Origin: Areca catechu
Taxonomy: Eukaryota > Streptophyta > Magnoliopsida > Arecales > Arecaceae
Direction of reading: 5' to 3'
DNA length: 64,000 bases
NCBI GenBank assembly: GCA_021397845.1
Contig: CM038049.1
Location: 106,670,877-106,734,876 of the forward strand
Below are positions 54,476-64,000 of this stretch, piece after piece. The position numbers and the translations under genes were made by a program. Every line of letters starts with the position of its first letter. Position 1 is the stretch's first letter. The notes under the pieces were generated by a model that was not told where the DNA came from, did not search any database, and saw only the letters and a list, made by a program, of their open reading frames with translations.

Positions 54476-55252
54476 TATGGGGTCCTCCTAAGGTTGGGCT
54501 CTCTATATGGGTCAGGATATTGGGTCCTCCTAGGATTGGACTCCCTATATGGGTCAGAATACTGGGTTCTCCTAGGGTTGGACTCCCTATATGGGTCAGA
54601 ATATTGGGTCCTCCTAGGGTTGGACTCCCTATATGGGTCAGAATATTGGGTGTTGGGTCTACTAGGCTCATAGGGTGTGGGTGCATAGGATCGATGATCA
54701 TGGGATCTAGAGTCATAGGATCTAGGTTCATAGGTTATGGATTCATAGGTTCTAGGTTCATAGGATTTGGAGTCATAAGATCTATAGGTTGTAGGTATAC
54801 TAGGCTTGTAGGGAGAGGGTAAATAGGATCTATCTTCCTGGTCTATAAAATCCTGATTGAGTCTTCTAGGACTAACCTTAGGGATTGGGTCATGACGATG
54901 GGCTCTCCTAGGTTCAGCCTCAAGGTATGGATCAGGGTTTGGGGTCCTCCTAGGTTGAGGATTGTAGTACGGGTCAGGATAAGGGTCTCTCCTAGGTTCG
55001 ACCTCATGGTATAGATCAAGGTTTGGGGTCCTCCTAGGTTGAGGGGAATCAGGATCTAGCTCAGACTGTGACCCATGGGTTTTTCTTGGGGTCCCTACCC
55101 GGACTTTTAACTGATCAAACCTATTGGCAAGATGGTCAATTCTATCATTGGTTTGAATACGAGACTGAGTTAACTGGGTCATCTGGGTAGTCATCTGGGC
55201 CATTTGATCAGCTAGGGCTTTTATTTGGGCTTTTTATATGGATGGATCATCC
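54476..55252 (-). pseudogene. Gag fragment, array copy 2
   Basis: Open for 243 residues (54472-55203): MAQMTTQMTQLTQSR start, coiled coil, Arg/Pro-rich repeats (PRRTPNPDPY), Tyr/Ser-rich zone and four 14-residue repeats, then runs into LTR sequence. It lacks the linker ORF and integrase tail, so it could make only the Gag N-terminus. The copy at 56307-57083 is the same with a frame break near 56910. Confidence 0.7.
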
Positions 55253-58133
55253 TGTTGGGAATTGTGTCACAAAGCCAATCGCCTAGGCTATAGGCGGTTG
55301 TGCTCAGTATTGTAATTTGTATATGAATTAGTAAAACTTTATTTTGGTAGCTCATCACATTATTTATTTTCTTGTAATGAACTATATTTATGTGATGAAG
55401 TCCTTAGGACTACACTAACTTCGATATAGAAAGGATATATCGAGTGGTCCTTTTAAAAGGTTCATAATCAAAGAATACATTATACAGGATGGTAATGTAT
55501 TAAGTGTAGGTTGTTGTGGTTCACATTGTTTGGTTGTCCTCTTGACCAAAGGAGTATGGTGACACTGATGTGATCTACAAGTGGGATGTGTGACATTTCA
55601 TTGAACGTGACTTCATGGAGCTCCATTCTGTCAAAGGATTGCTCGCGATTGGATATGAATATTTGTGTTCCTCCGACCTGAGGTCACCAAGGTAGCTTGC
55701 AAGCAACTCCCTATGCTTTGGTGATGGACTACCTGGATTTCTAATCCAGTGATGGAAGGTTTCTGGGTACAGGCAAGTACTTGTGGAGCAGTGGTGGACC
55801 AAGATGGAATTGACCTGTCCAAATTATTTGGATTGAATATCTTGCAGTCTCAATTTAGCAAATTCTCGGCCAAGATAGTCCCAGTGAGGAGTCACTAGAC
55901 CTGCAAGGTTGAGACATGTTGTCGATTGACTCGGTTAGGGTTGGCAATCTAATCCTAGGTCATCTTGAGCATTGGAGGTTAAAGGGATAAATTATACAGT
56001 AACCATATGCCAGAGGTTCGATAGATTGCTCTCGCATTTTCGGTCTATCCGGATGCCACGACCCATTGCTAGATGGTATATTGTGCTGGTACTGGAAGTT
56101 TTTCAGTGCTACCATTTAGGTTCGAACCTATGAGGTCACACGCCATAGAGGATTTCTTCCTGATCTGGGAACCGAACAATGATTGGGAATCATTTCGGTA
56201 TTAAGGTCAAACGGACTTTTTGAGCACACATTGGATTCTTTCTGGTCCATCTGGTCTGATTTGGATCGACTAGGATTGGTTTGGGTCAACTAGGAATTGT
56301 TCCTAGTATGGGGTCCTCCTAAGGTTGGGCTCTCTATATGGGTCAGGATATTAGGTCCTCCTAGGATTGGACTCCCTATATGGGTCAGAATACTGGGTTC
56401 TCCTAGGGTTGGACTCCCTATATGGGTCAGAATATTGGGTCCTCCTAGGGTTGGACTCCCTATATGGGTCAGAATATTGGGTGTTGGGTCTACTAGGCTC
56501 ATAGGGTGTGGGTGCATAGGATCGATGATCATGGGATCTAGAGTCATAGGATCTAGGTTCATAGGTTATGGATTCATAGGTTCTAGGTTCATAGGATTTG
56601 GATTCATAAGATCTATAGGTTGTAGGTATACTAGGCTTGTAGGGAGAGGGTAAATAGGATCTATCTTCCTGGTCTATAAAATCCTGATTGAGTCTTCTAG
56701 GACTAACCTTAGGGATCGGGTCATGACGATGGGCTCTCCTAGGTTCAGCCTCAAGGTATGGATCAGGGTTTGGGGTCCTCCTAGGTTGAGGATTGTAGTA
56801 CGGGTCAGGATAAGGGTCTCTCCTAGGTTCGACCTCATGGTATAGATCAGGGTTTGGGGTCCTCCTAGGTTGAGGGGAATCAGGATCTGGCTCAGACTGT
56901 GACCCATGGGTTTTTCTTGGGGTCCCTACTCAGACTTTTAACTGATCAAACCTATTGGCAAGATGGTCAATTCTATCATTGGTTTGAATACGAGACTGAG
57001 TTAACTGGGTCATCTGGGTAGTCATCTGGGCCATTTGATCAGCTAGGGCTTTTATTTGGGCTTTTTATATGGATGGATCATCCTGTTGGGAATTGTGTCA
57101 CAAAGCCAATCGCCTAGGCTATAGGCGGTTGTGCTCAGTATTGTAATTTGTATATGAATTAGTAAAACTTTATTTTGGTAGCTCATCACATTATTTATTT
57201 TCTTGTAATGAACTATATTTATGTGATGAAGTCCTTAGGACTACACTAACTTCGATATAGAAAGGATATATCGAGTGGTCCTTTTAAAAGGTTCATAATC
57301 AAAGAATACATTATACAGGACGGTAATGTATTAAGTGTAGGTTGTTGTGGTTCACATTGTTTGGTTGTCCTCTTGACCAAAGGAGTATGTTGACACTGAT
57401 GTGATCTACAAGTGGGATGTGTGACATTTCATTGAACATGACTTCATGGAGCTCCTTTCTGTCAAAGGATTGCTCGCGATTGGATATGAATATTTGTGTT
57501 CCTCCGACCTGAGGTCACCAAGGTAGCTTGCAAGCAACTCCCTATGCTTTGGTGATGGACTACCTGGATTTCTAATCCAGTGATGGAAGGTTTCTGGGTA
57601 CAGGCAAGTACTTGTGGAGCAGTGGTGGACCAAGATGGAATTGACCTGTCCAAATTATTTGGATTGAATATCTTGCAGTCTCAATTTAGCAAATTCTCGG
57701 CCAAGATAGTCCCAGTGAGGAGTCACTAGACCTGCAAGGTTGAGACATGTTGTCGATTGACTCGGTTAGGGTTGGCAATCTAATCCTAGGTCATCTTGAG
57801 CATTGGAGGTTAAAGGGATAAATTATACAGTAACCATATGCCAGAGGTTCGATAGATTGCTCTCACATTTTTGGCCTATCCGGATGCCACGACCCATTGC
57901 TAGATGGTATATTGTGCTGGTACTGGAAGTTTTTCAGTGCTACCATTTAGGTTCGAACCTATGAGGTCACACGCCATAGAGGATTTCTTCCTGATCTGGG
58001 AACCGAACAATGATTGGGAATCATTTCGGTATTAAGGTCAAACGGGCTTTTTGAGCACACATTGGATTCTTTCTGGTCCATCTGGTCTGATTTGGATCGA
58101 CTAGGATTGGTTTGGGTCAACTAGGAATTGTTC

Positions 58134-59060
58134 CTAGTATGGGGTCCTCCTAAGGTTGGGCTTTCTATATGGGTCAGGATATTGGGTCCTCCTAGGATTG
58201 GACTCCCTATATGGGTCAGAATACTGGGTTCTCCTAGGGTTGGACTCCCTATATGGGTCAGAATATTGGGTCCTCCTAGGGTTGGACTCCCTATATGGGT
58301 CAGAATATTGGGTGTTGGGTCTACTAGGCTCATAGGGTGTGGGTGCATAGGATCGATGATCATGGGATCTAGAGTCATAGGATCTAGGTTCATAGGTTAT
58401 GGATTCATAGGTTCTAGGTCCATAGGATTTGGAGTCATAAGATCTATAGGTTGTAGGTATACTAGGCTTGTAGGGAGAGGGTAAATAGGATCTATCTTCC
58501 TGGTCTATAAAATCCTGATTGAGTCTTCTAGGACTAACCTTAGGGATTGGGTCATGACGATGGGCTCTCCTAGGTTCAGCCTCAAGGTATGGATCAGGGT
58601 TTGGGGTCCTCCTAGGTTGAGGATTGTAGTACGGGTCAGGATAAGGGTCTCTCCTAGGTTCGACCTCATGGTATAGATCAGGGTTTGGGGTCCTCCTAGG
58701 TTGAGGGGAATCAGGATCTGGCTCAGACTGTGACCCATGGGTTTTTCTTGGGGTCCCTACCCGGACTTTTAACTGATCAAACCTATTGGCAAGATGGTCA
58801 ATTCTATCATTGGTTTGAATACGAGACTGAGTTAACTGGGTCATCTGGGTAGTCATCTGGGCCATTTGATCAGCTAGGGCTTTTATTTGGGCTTGTAATT
58901 TGTTGTCCACATATATTTCAATGTTCTGCCCAATTTGTTCCTTGAAAATCTTGTTTATTAGGTGCTGATAAGTAGCACCTGCATTATTCTGACCGAACGG
59001 CATGACCCTGTAGCAAAATATTCTTCGATCGATAAAAAAAGTTAGTCTTTTTCTTATCAT
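58134..59060 (-). CDS. Chimeric ORF: Tat-type RT palm fused in frame to F Gag start
   Basis: 308 residues. Residues 1-53 are RT from element G: YRVMPFGQNNAGATYQHLIN, KIFKEQIGQNIEIYVDN. The YVDD catalytic box has become YVDN and the protein leaves RT immediately after it. At about 58894 it enters the Gag coiled coil (LQAQIKALADQMAQM) and continues through the Arg/Pro repeats and four 14-residue repeats to 58134. The upstream RT part is broken, so the start at 59060 is an arbitrary internal Met. Expression is unlikely without a promoter. Confidence 0.75.
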   Translation of the reverse strand: MIRKRLTFFIDRRIFCYRVMPFGQNNAGATYQHLINKIFKEQIGQNIEIYVDNKLQAQIKALADQMAQMTTQMTQLTQSRIQTNDRIDHLANRFDQLKVRVGTPRKTHGSQSEPDPDSPQPRRTPNPDLYHEVEPRRDPYPDPYYNPQPRRTPNPDPYLEAEPRRAHRHDPIPKVSPRRLNQDFIDQEDRSYLPSPYKPSIPTTYRSYDSKSYGPRTYESITYEPRSYDSRSHDHRSYAPTPYEPSRPNTQYSDPYRESNPRRTQYSDPYRESNPRRTQYSDPYRESNPRRTQYPDPYRKPNLRRTPY

Positions 59061-59372
59061 CGGGAGCTATTCAGATTTGCTTGTAGTCGGAGAAGACATC
59101 CATGAAGCTAAGAAGACCATGGCCCAAAGTGGCATTCACCAATTGATCAATTCTAGATGACAGGTAGCCATCTTTCAGGCATGCTCGATTCAGATTAGTA
59201 AAGTCTATGCAGATCTATCATTTGTCATTCACCTTTTTCACCATGATGGGGTCACAATCTACTCCGGATAGGTAGTTTCTCTGATAAAACCAGCATTGAG
59301 TACTTTATTGATCTCCTCAACTATAGCTCTCTAGTGCTTGGATGCGAAACTCTACTTCTTCTGTTTAATGGA
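58895..59372 (-). pseudogene. RT N-terminal half, element G
   Basis: Degraded frames show NEFCIQALVY-type and NAGFIRE-like pieces (59270-59350), a CVDYTDLN-equivalent block, a LGFLSFMDVFSDY-like block near 59085-59130, then RVMPFGQNNAGATYQ and IEIYVDN at the break. The catalytic second Asp of YVDD is Asn. Confidence 0.7.
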
Positions 59373-59864
59373 CTAGTGCTTAGAATTTCCCTCAAGCCAA
59401 TGCATTATCATGGAGAGTTTGATGCCCAGCATATCTATTGGTTCCCAAGTGAAGACATCGGCATTCTCATACAAAAACAAGGTTAGTTGATCTCTAGTTA
59501 CCTGATCCAAGTTGGAGCCAATCCTGACTGTATGTTCTAGATGTCCATCAACCAAGGATACAGGGATGAGATCCTTGGCCAGCTCTCCTTGCTATTCAGT
59601 TAGGTCATCCCAAACATCTAGGTCATTAATAGGACAATCTTCAATAGCTCCTTTTCCTTGAAGTTCAATTTGGTAGCAATGCCGAGCTAGATTTTGATCT
59701 CCACGAATCTCTTTGACCTTGTACATTATTGGGAACTTTACTTTTAGACAATAAGTGGAGATGATGGCTTGGAAGGTGTTAAGACTTGGTCATCTAAGAA
59801 TAGCATTATAAGCTGAGGGTATTCGAATGACCAGGAAGTCTACCTGAGTGATCGATCATGGGAG
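59373..59864 (-). pseudogene. Protease end and protease-RT spacer, element G
   Basis: Pieces DFLVIRIPSAYNAIL (near 59815-59850), VKFPIMYKVKEIRGDQ (near 59690-59760), then the open block HTVRIGSNLDQVTRDQLTLF, LYENADVFTWEPIDMLGI (59430-59555). These are the spacer motifs that precede RT in Tat-type elements. Confidence 0.75.
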
Positions 59865-60137
59865 TTAATATCTTATTGTCATGATTAGGATGATCATTCC
59901 CTCTACTTGGATCACATCTCCTATAAATCTCACTAGAGGAGAATTCACATGAACCAACCATTCAGGTAGTATTCCCATTTTCAAAAGTGCATCATAATAT
60001 AAAACATCTACCAAACTTCCATTATCAAAAAGGATGTGATGTATATCATAATTTTTGATGTTTAGAATCACTACCATTGCATCATTGTGGGGGAATTGAA
60101 CATCCACATCATCTTCTTCAAAAAAGACAATCGACAT
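59865..60137 (-). pseudogene. Protease, element G
   Basis: 90-residue open block: DVQFPHNDAMVVILNIKNYD, then HILFDNGSLVDVLYYDALLK. The active-site triad reads DNG instead of DSG/DTG, so it is probably inactive. Then LVRFIGDVIQVEGMI. Order and spacing fit a Tat-type retropepsin. Confidence 0.8.
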
Positions 60138-60430
60138 GGCTCACTTCTTGGCTAGTTGCTTGGGGTAGCTACACCCTCTAGTGATCATTCCTTCTTGGCT
60201 AGATGGTGCAGGGTTGCCTCCTTTTTGGGGTAGAAGTGGCTGTGGTTGCTCGATAGGTCGTGGTGATCTCAACCACTGCCTTGGCCCTCTCCATTGTTAA
60301 ACAAATCTGTCAAGATGACCCCTCCTGATCAGCTCCTCAATCTAATCTCATAGTTGGAAGCACTCCTTTGCATCATGGCCATTGTCCTGATAGTATACGC
60401 AGAATTTATTTTGGTTCCTTCTCTCTAACA

Positions 60431-60951
60431 ATGTTTGTGGTGCACATTATGATACACCGATTATAATCCCTATTTCCACTATTCCTACGTAGAGTAGCAA
60501 GAGTAAATATTGATTCCACAGGGACCTTAACACAGTTGTTTAGTTTGGTAGTCAAGATAATAGTTTTTAAAAGGAACACTAATGAAAACATAAGAAGAAA
60601 CAAATTTATTTATGCTAAGAATAATTAGGCCAAAATAAATTTGCAGAATAAATCTATTTGTAACTAAAAGTTCTAAAAAATCTATCCTTGTAGAGTACAA
60701 GTAGTATCTTTAGATTATAGCTATTCCTTCATGGTATAGATTATACAAATGATCTCGCAAAACTTAAAAATAAGAAAAGACCAAATCTTGAGACAATTTT
60801 TTTCTTTTGAATATGAGTTATACCTATGGATCATAGCCTATCCCAACAACATTCAAATTATTTCTAAAAAAATAAATAAAAAAGAATAATTAAATATTGT
60901 ATTGAAAATATTTACTCTTTTATTCATCATGTAAAAATGAATATATAAACC
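60431..60951. other. AT-rich region, no gene recognised
   Basis: Contains ttgattccacagggacc (60509-60525) and tcctacgtagagtagcaag, which read like plant repeat or LTR sequence, but I cannot assign a family. No domain in any frame. Confidence 0.4.
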
Positions 60952-61257
60952 GCTTAGGCGGTAGCCCGATTGGTAGAGGCCTTGACTCACTACCAACAGG
61001 TCGTGTGTTCAAGGCATGATCTTGCGAGTGACTCGATTAAATCCAAAAATTTTCTTGGGACCTACGACAGTTGATGTGAGTGAGAGGTCAGAGTCTCTTC
61101 CTTTGTCCCCGTTCTACTAGTCGGCGTCTTTATGGTGTCAGGTTGATGTGAAAATCTGAGCATCTTGAATCGAACATTACCCGGCAAGGTGAGGGCCTAT
61201 GGGGGTAGCTACATTGAGATTTATCCCCCCTATCCCTTTTCCTTACCAAAAAAAAAA
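60952..61257 (+). mobile_element. tRNA-derived SINE
   Basis: The 5' part has an A-box-like tagcccgattgg (60962-60973, 11 of 12 to TRGYNNARNNGG) and a B box gttcaaggc (61007-61015, full match to GWTCRANNC), spaced as in a tRNA gene. The tRNA-like head is followed by an unrelated body and a tail tttccttacc plus ten A residues (61248-61257). Length of about 306 bases is usual for a plant SINE. No clear TSD. No anticodon stem typical of a working tRNA gene. Confidence 0.7.
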
Positions 61258-63002
61258 GACTTTGTGGTGTCAGGTAGACATACTCACCATTGGTGGGGAG
61301 AGACTGACTCATCATTTGGTGGGGAGAGACTGCGTGTTGCCCAGGTGGCTTTTCCAAGAGGGGGATGAATTGGGAATTTAAAAAATTTAAACAGATATGT
61401 GCTCTTTTGAATCTACTTTTGTGTGGAGGTGCTGTGATTCAAATAAGTAAAAGCAGAAGCAAATGCAAATATAAAAGGCATAATGCAAACATAGCTAATT
61501 TATAGTGGTTCGGAGCACCCTCGCTGCTACGTCCACTACCCAAGATACCACTTGGGATTTTCACTATATGCACCACAGGAATATAGTCGAGTTATTTTAC
61601 CAGGCTCACAATCCAAACCTAACTTGGATTCTCATCCAGGCTCACCAAAAATCCAACACTTGGTTTTACACAGGATCACCAAGAACCCAACTTGGTTTTG
61701 ACCAGGATCACTAAGAATCCACACTTGATTTTGAACAGGCTAACCAAGAACCTACTTGGTTTTTAAACTGAACTCACCAATAACCCAAGAACTTAAAAAA
61801 GAGTTAAAGAAAATAAGCAACAAAATGATAAACTAATGTTGTCTGATGGTTGCCGATGCAGCTCTAAAGAAGCCTTCTTAATTGTACTTCAATGCTCTTC
61901 AGTGGCTTCTTCGACTTCTTCAATGTATGCTTCAAGCTTCAGATTTGAGTTGGTGAAGTCTTGAAGACCAACTTGAATGCTCACCAGTGCTCTCTTGCTT
62001 ACAAGCTCATTTAATATTCAACCAAGCATTAGCCTCTTCAAAAGTTATCCCAATCCCTCATATATAGAGTCTTGTACTATTGTTAGGTGGATGTAGTCAT
62101 TGTAGACCGTTAGGATGTGATATTTAACCGTGGAGTACTTTTTAAATTTAAAAATAAAGTTCTAGAACTAGTCGTTACCTGCCTGGAATCGACTTTCGAG
62201 TCAGCTCAAATCCCTTAAAAATTCTTGAATTCTCAAAGAAGTTATGGTCGAGTCGCCTCACCTCATTCGAGTAGGCTCGGTTTCACAGTGTTCTTGATTC
62301 CTTACTCTGGATGGGTCAGCTCGCCTTAATTCGAGTTTGCTCGGATTCACAGGTCTTCAAAACTGTACTCTGGTAGAGTCGGCTCTTCTCATTAGAGTCG
62401 GCTCGCCTAGCTTTCTTTAAGAATTGATTTTTCAAGAACTCTAGAGGAGTCGGCTCGGATCTTTGAAGGGTCAACTCGGATGTCTGACTGAATGGTTGAG
62501 TCAGCTTGTACTTCCTTCGGGTCAGCTCGCTTGTCTGATTCAAGAATTGATGCATTGGACAAGTCGGCTAGAGTTCTATGAGTTGGCTCGGATCTCTATA
62601 TGCTAGAATCCTTCATGCATGCCATGAACTAGAGTCGGCTCCCTTTACTCAAGTCGGCTCAGATGAGTTTTTCAATAAAGCTTTCATTTCTTCTCCATAT
62701 TTCATCCAGTAAAATTTTATCATTCATGATTCTTCCCAACACAACTAATAATTGATTCTAAGGAATTTAGCTTGAAAATACTTAGAAGTAACCCATTTTC
62801 AAGAATATTTCTTTAATTTTTCTTTAGGCTCTTCTTTGCATGACACATTTACAACATAACTCATGACATATAATAAGATTGTAGGCGTTGTAATTTAGCG
62901 ATGAAATTATCATACAAAAACATGTAAAGCACTTAAAAAGTAGTTAGTAACATAAGTACATGCTCCAATATTTTATTATCATCAAAATCACTCAAGGGGT
63001 CA
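61258..63002 (-). repeat. LTR-like region of a minus-strand retroelement
   Basis: On the minus strand it would start TGACCCCTTGAGTG at 63002, directly after a purine-rich tract. It contains ccaagagggggatgaattggg (61352-61372) and tatagtggttcggagc (61502), phrases I associate with long copia LTRs (SIRE/Maximus type). Short repeats: accaagaa-cc-acttgg-ttt units about every 33-39 bases at 61640-61770, and gtcggctcg units across 62180-62660. No gene. The left end is uncertain. Confidence 0.5.
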
Positions 63003-63026
63003 ATAATCTTTTCCTTTTTGATGATG
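63003..63026 (-). other. Polypurine tract before the LTR-like region
   Basis: Minus-strand CATCATCAAAAAGGAAAAG lies just before TGACCCC at 63002. A related AAAAAGGGGGAGAATG (minus) is at 63466-63482. The latter may be a second copy of the tract. Confidence 0.5.
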
Positions 63027-63783
63027 ACAAAACATCGGGCATGGAAAAGCTTTACAATTACATGTATAAATGTATTTGGAAATAAATATTAACATGTGTG
63101 AACTATATGCTAAGAATGTGTCTAAAATCAATGTATCAAAGCTTGCATATGACAATGTATTAAAGCTTTTGAGATAAGATCAATATGTATCAGAGCTTTT
63201 AGGAATAAGTTTAATATATATCAAAGCTTGTATATAGACAATGTATCAGAGCTTTTAGTATATATCAGTGCTATACCATATTAGAGCTTGTTCAGAGCTA
63301 GTAATGAATAGCCATTGACAATATATTAGAGCAATTCAAATTATATCAGAATAATTAAGTTGAATATATATCAGAGCAATCAGAGCAAATATAAGCAAGT
63401 TTCCAATTTTTCAATTATTATATCATTCTTTTACTTGTATATTTTCCATGCACATTCATACATACCATTCTCCCCCTTTTTGTCATTAATCAAAAAGGTA
63501 TTCAATTAAAGTCATTCTCCTCCTTTGTTAAGTACACAAAGCATGGTTTTAATATTGAATTAAAAGATTGATAAGATTGTTTGAGATAATTTTGACTTTC
63601 TCAAAGAAATTTTGGTATTCTAATTTAAATTTATCTTGAGTTGCATGCATAGATCACATAAACAATACTACTCATTCCACAAGTCTCATTGCAAACATAA
63701 GAAACATATGATTTCATTGCATTCAAGGATTTTTAATACATGTTACAAAAGTTTGAAGGCACAAATATAAACATTAGCCTAGT
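63027..63783 (-). repeat. AT-rich 3' region with recurring tatcagagc words
   Basis: Between 63130 and 63390 variants of tatcagagctt/tattagagc occur about ten times at irregular 20-40 base spacing. The rest is AT-rich with no open frame. It lies between the end of an ORF (63784) and the polypurine tract, so it is the 3' untranslated part of the retroelement. Confidence 0.5.
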
Positions 63784-64000
63784 CACTATCACTAAGTAGT
63801 TCTACAATAGGTTCTTCCTTAATGTTAGTGGATAGTCCAGATGGTGGTATGGAAGAGATAGGATCAACAAAAGGTGGTGGTGGCTAAGTAGACTGAGGTG
63901 GAGACTGTCTAAAGTGTGGTGCATGCCATCTAGGATGAGGTGCCTGCTGACTAGGATAAGGTGCCTGCTGTCTGGGAGTAGAAGAGGAGGTTGCTATAAT
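63784..64000 (-). pseudogene. C-terminal end of a proline-rich retroelement ORF (runs off the window)
   Basis: Minus strand from the window end: SSSTPRQQAPYPSQQAPHPR, WHAPHFRQSPPQST, an in-frame stop at about 63883-63885, PPPPFVDPISSIPPSG, IKEEPIVELLSDSD, stop at 63784-63786. A repeated QAP-P motif is visible. The position upstream of a polypurine tract suits the extra ORF or Gag-like C-terminus of a large copia element. I cannot name the protein. Confidence 0.5.

Larger units (their letters stand above)
52645..58894. repeat. Tandem array, 1831-bp chimeric unit (copia LTR fragment + F gag)
   Basis: Order: gag 52645-53421, LTR piece 53422-54475, gag 54476-55252, LTR piece 55253-56306, gag 56307-57083, LTR piece 57084-58137, gag 58138-58894. 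Equivalent sites repeat every 1831 bases (tgttggg at 53422, 55253, 57084). Junctions are the same each time: atcatcc|tgttggg and cctag|tatgggg. Copies differ by only scattered substitutions, so the amplification is recent. The last gag copy joins the RT of element G instead of an LTR. Confidence 0.93.
58895..60430 (-). mobile_element. Tat-type Ty3/gypsy fragment G (Gag end, protease, RT start)
   Basis: Read right to left: end of Gag with GHDAKECFQL and IEELIRRGHLDRFV (60290-60385), protease (59865-60137 and degraded C-terminal part to 59740), spacer (59373-59700), RT to YVDN at 58895. AT-rich with many stops, so old. Joined at 58894 to the tandem array. Complementary in content to fragment I at 6270-7276. 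Confidence 0.8.

Noticed and set aside
52645..58894. Possible CRISPR-like or protein-repeat gene array
   Set aside because: The repeat unit is 1831 bp, made of recognisable retrotransposon pieces in a plant context. There is no short repeat-spacer pattern.
60952..61030. Possible functional tRNA gene
   Set aside because: A and B boxes are present, but the sequence does not form a clear cloverleaf with an acceptor stem, and it continues into a poly-A-tailed body, so a SINE is the better reading.
1..64000. Search for a host gene, rRNA, or centromeric satellite
   Set aside because: Every coding stretch with a recognisable domain belongs to a retroelement. No rRNA-like sequence or long simple satellite was seen, beyond the repeat blocks described.

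Overview
This window reads as a plant nuclear genome segment made almost entirely of nested LTR retrotransposons and their wreckage. I found no convincing host gene. The evidence is Ty3/gypsy and Ty1/copia gag, protease, reverse transcriptase (RT), RNase H and integrase domains on both strands, tRNA-iMet type primer-binding sites, polypurine tracts, long LTRs with TG...CA ends and 5-bp target-site duplications (TSDs). Antisense-ORF Tat-type elements and chromodomain-bearing gypsy elements point to a seed plant. A monocot is only a guess.

Layout. (1) 1-4849, + strand: a chromovirus-type element (K1) with gag, protease and an integrase tail with chromodomain, but no RT, RNase H or integrase core, plus its 3' LTR. 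(2) 4850-7276: short repeats, an LTR-like remnant, and a minus-strand Tat-type gypsy fragment (I) with integrase and RNase H. (3) 7277-38380: copia element A, minus strand, cut in its gag by copia element B of the same family (13015-36841, plus strand, TSD caaga). B is itself cut in its 5' LTR by gypsy element C (13386-18001, minus, TSD gtagc) and in its RT by gypsy element D (24126-33291, minus, TSD gctca). D has an unusual LTR-internal-LTR-internal-LTR structure. (4) 38381-49448: a GC-rich Tat-type element E, minus strand, inserted in the leader of A. It carries a plus-strand antisense gene with introns, a 186-bp repeat array and a 121-bp repeat array, and a 1.66-kb insert (J) in its protease region. 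(5) 49449-53421: gypsy element F, minus. (6) 52645-58894: a recent tandem array of a 1831-bp chimeric unit made of a copia LTR fragment and F gag. (7) 58895-60430: an old Tat-type fragment (G) fused to the array. (8) 60952-61257: a tRNA-derived SINE. (9) 61258-64000: a minus-strand LTR-like region with its polypurine tract and the C-terminal end of a proline-rich retroelement ORF.

How the parts relate. Four chromovirus-type families (K1, C, D, F) share LTR termini and all lost the enzymatic part of pol, yet each keeps a Gag start and the integrase tail/chromodomain next to the polypurine tract. They look like non-autonomous elements that would depend on enzymes supplied in trans. D and F also share a homologous ORF that begins like Gag, lacks the capsid and zinc-knuckle parts, and ends in a conserved module I do not recognise. 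It is intact in two copies of D and open in F. This ORF and the 1831-bp array are the least ordinary things in the window.
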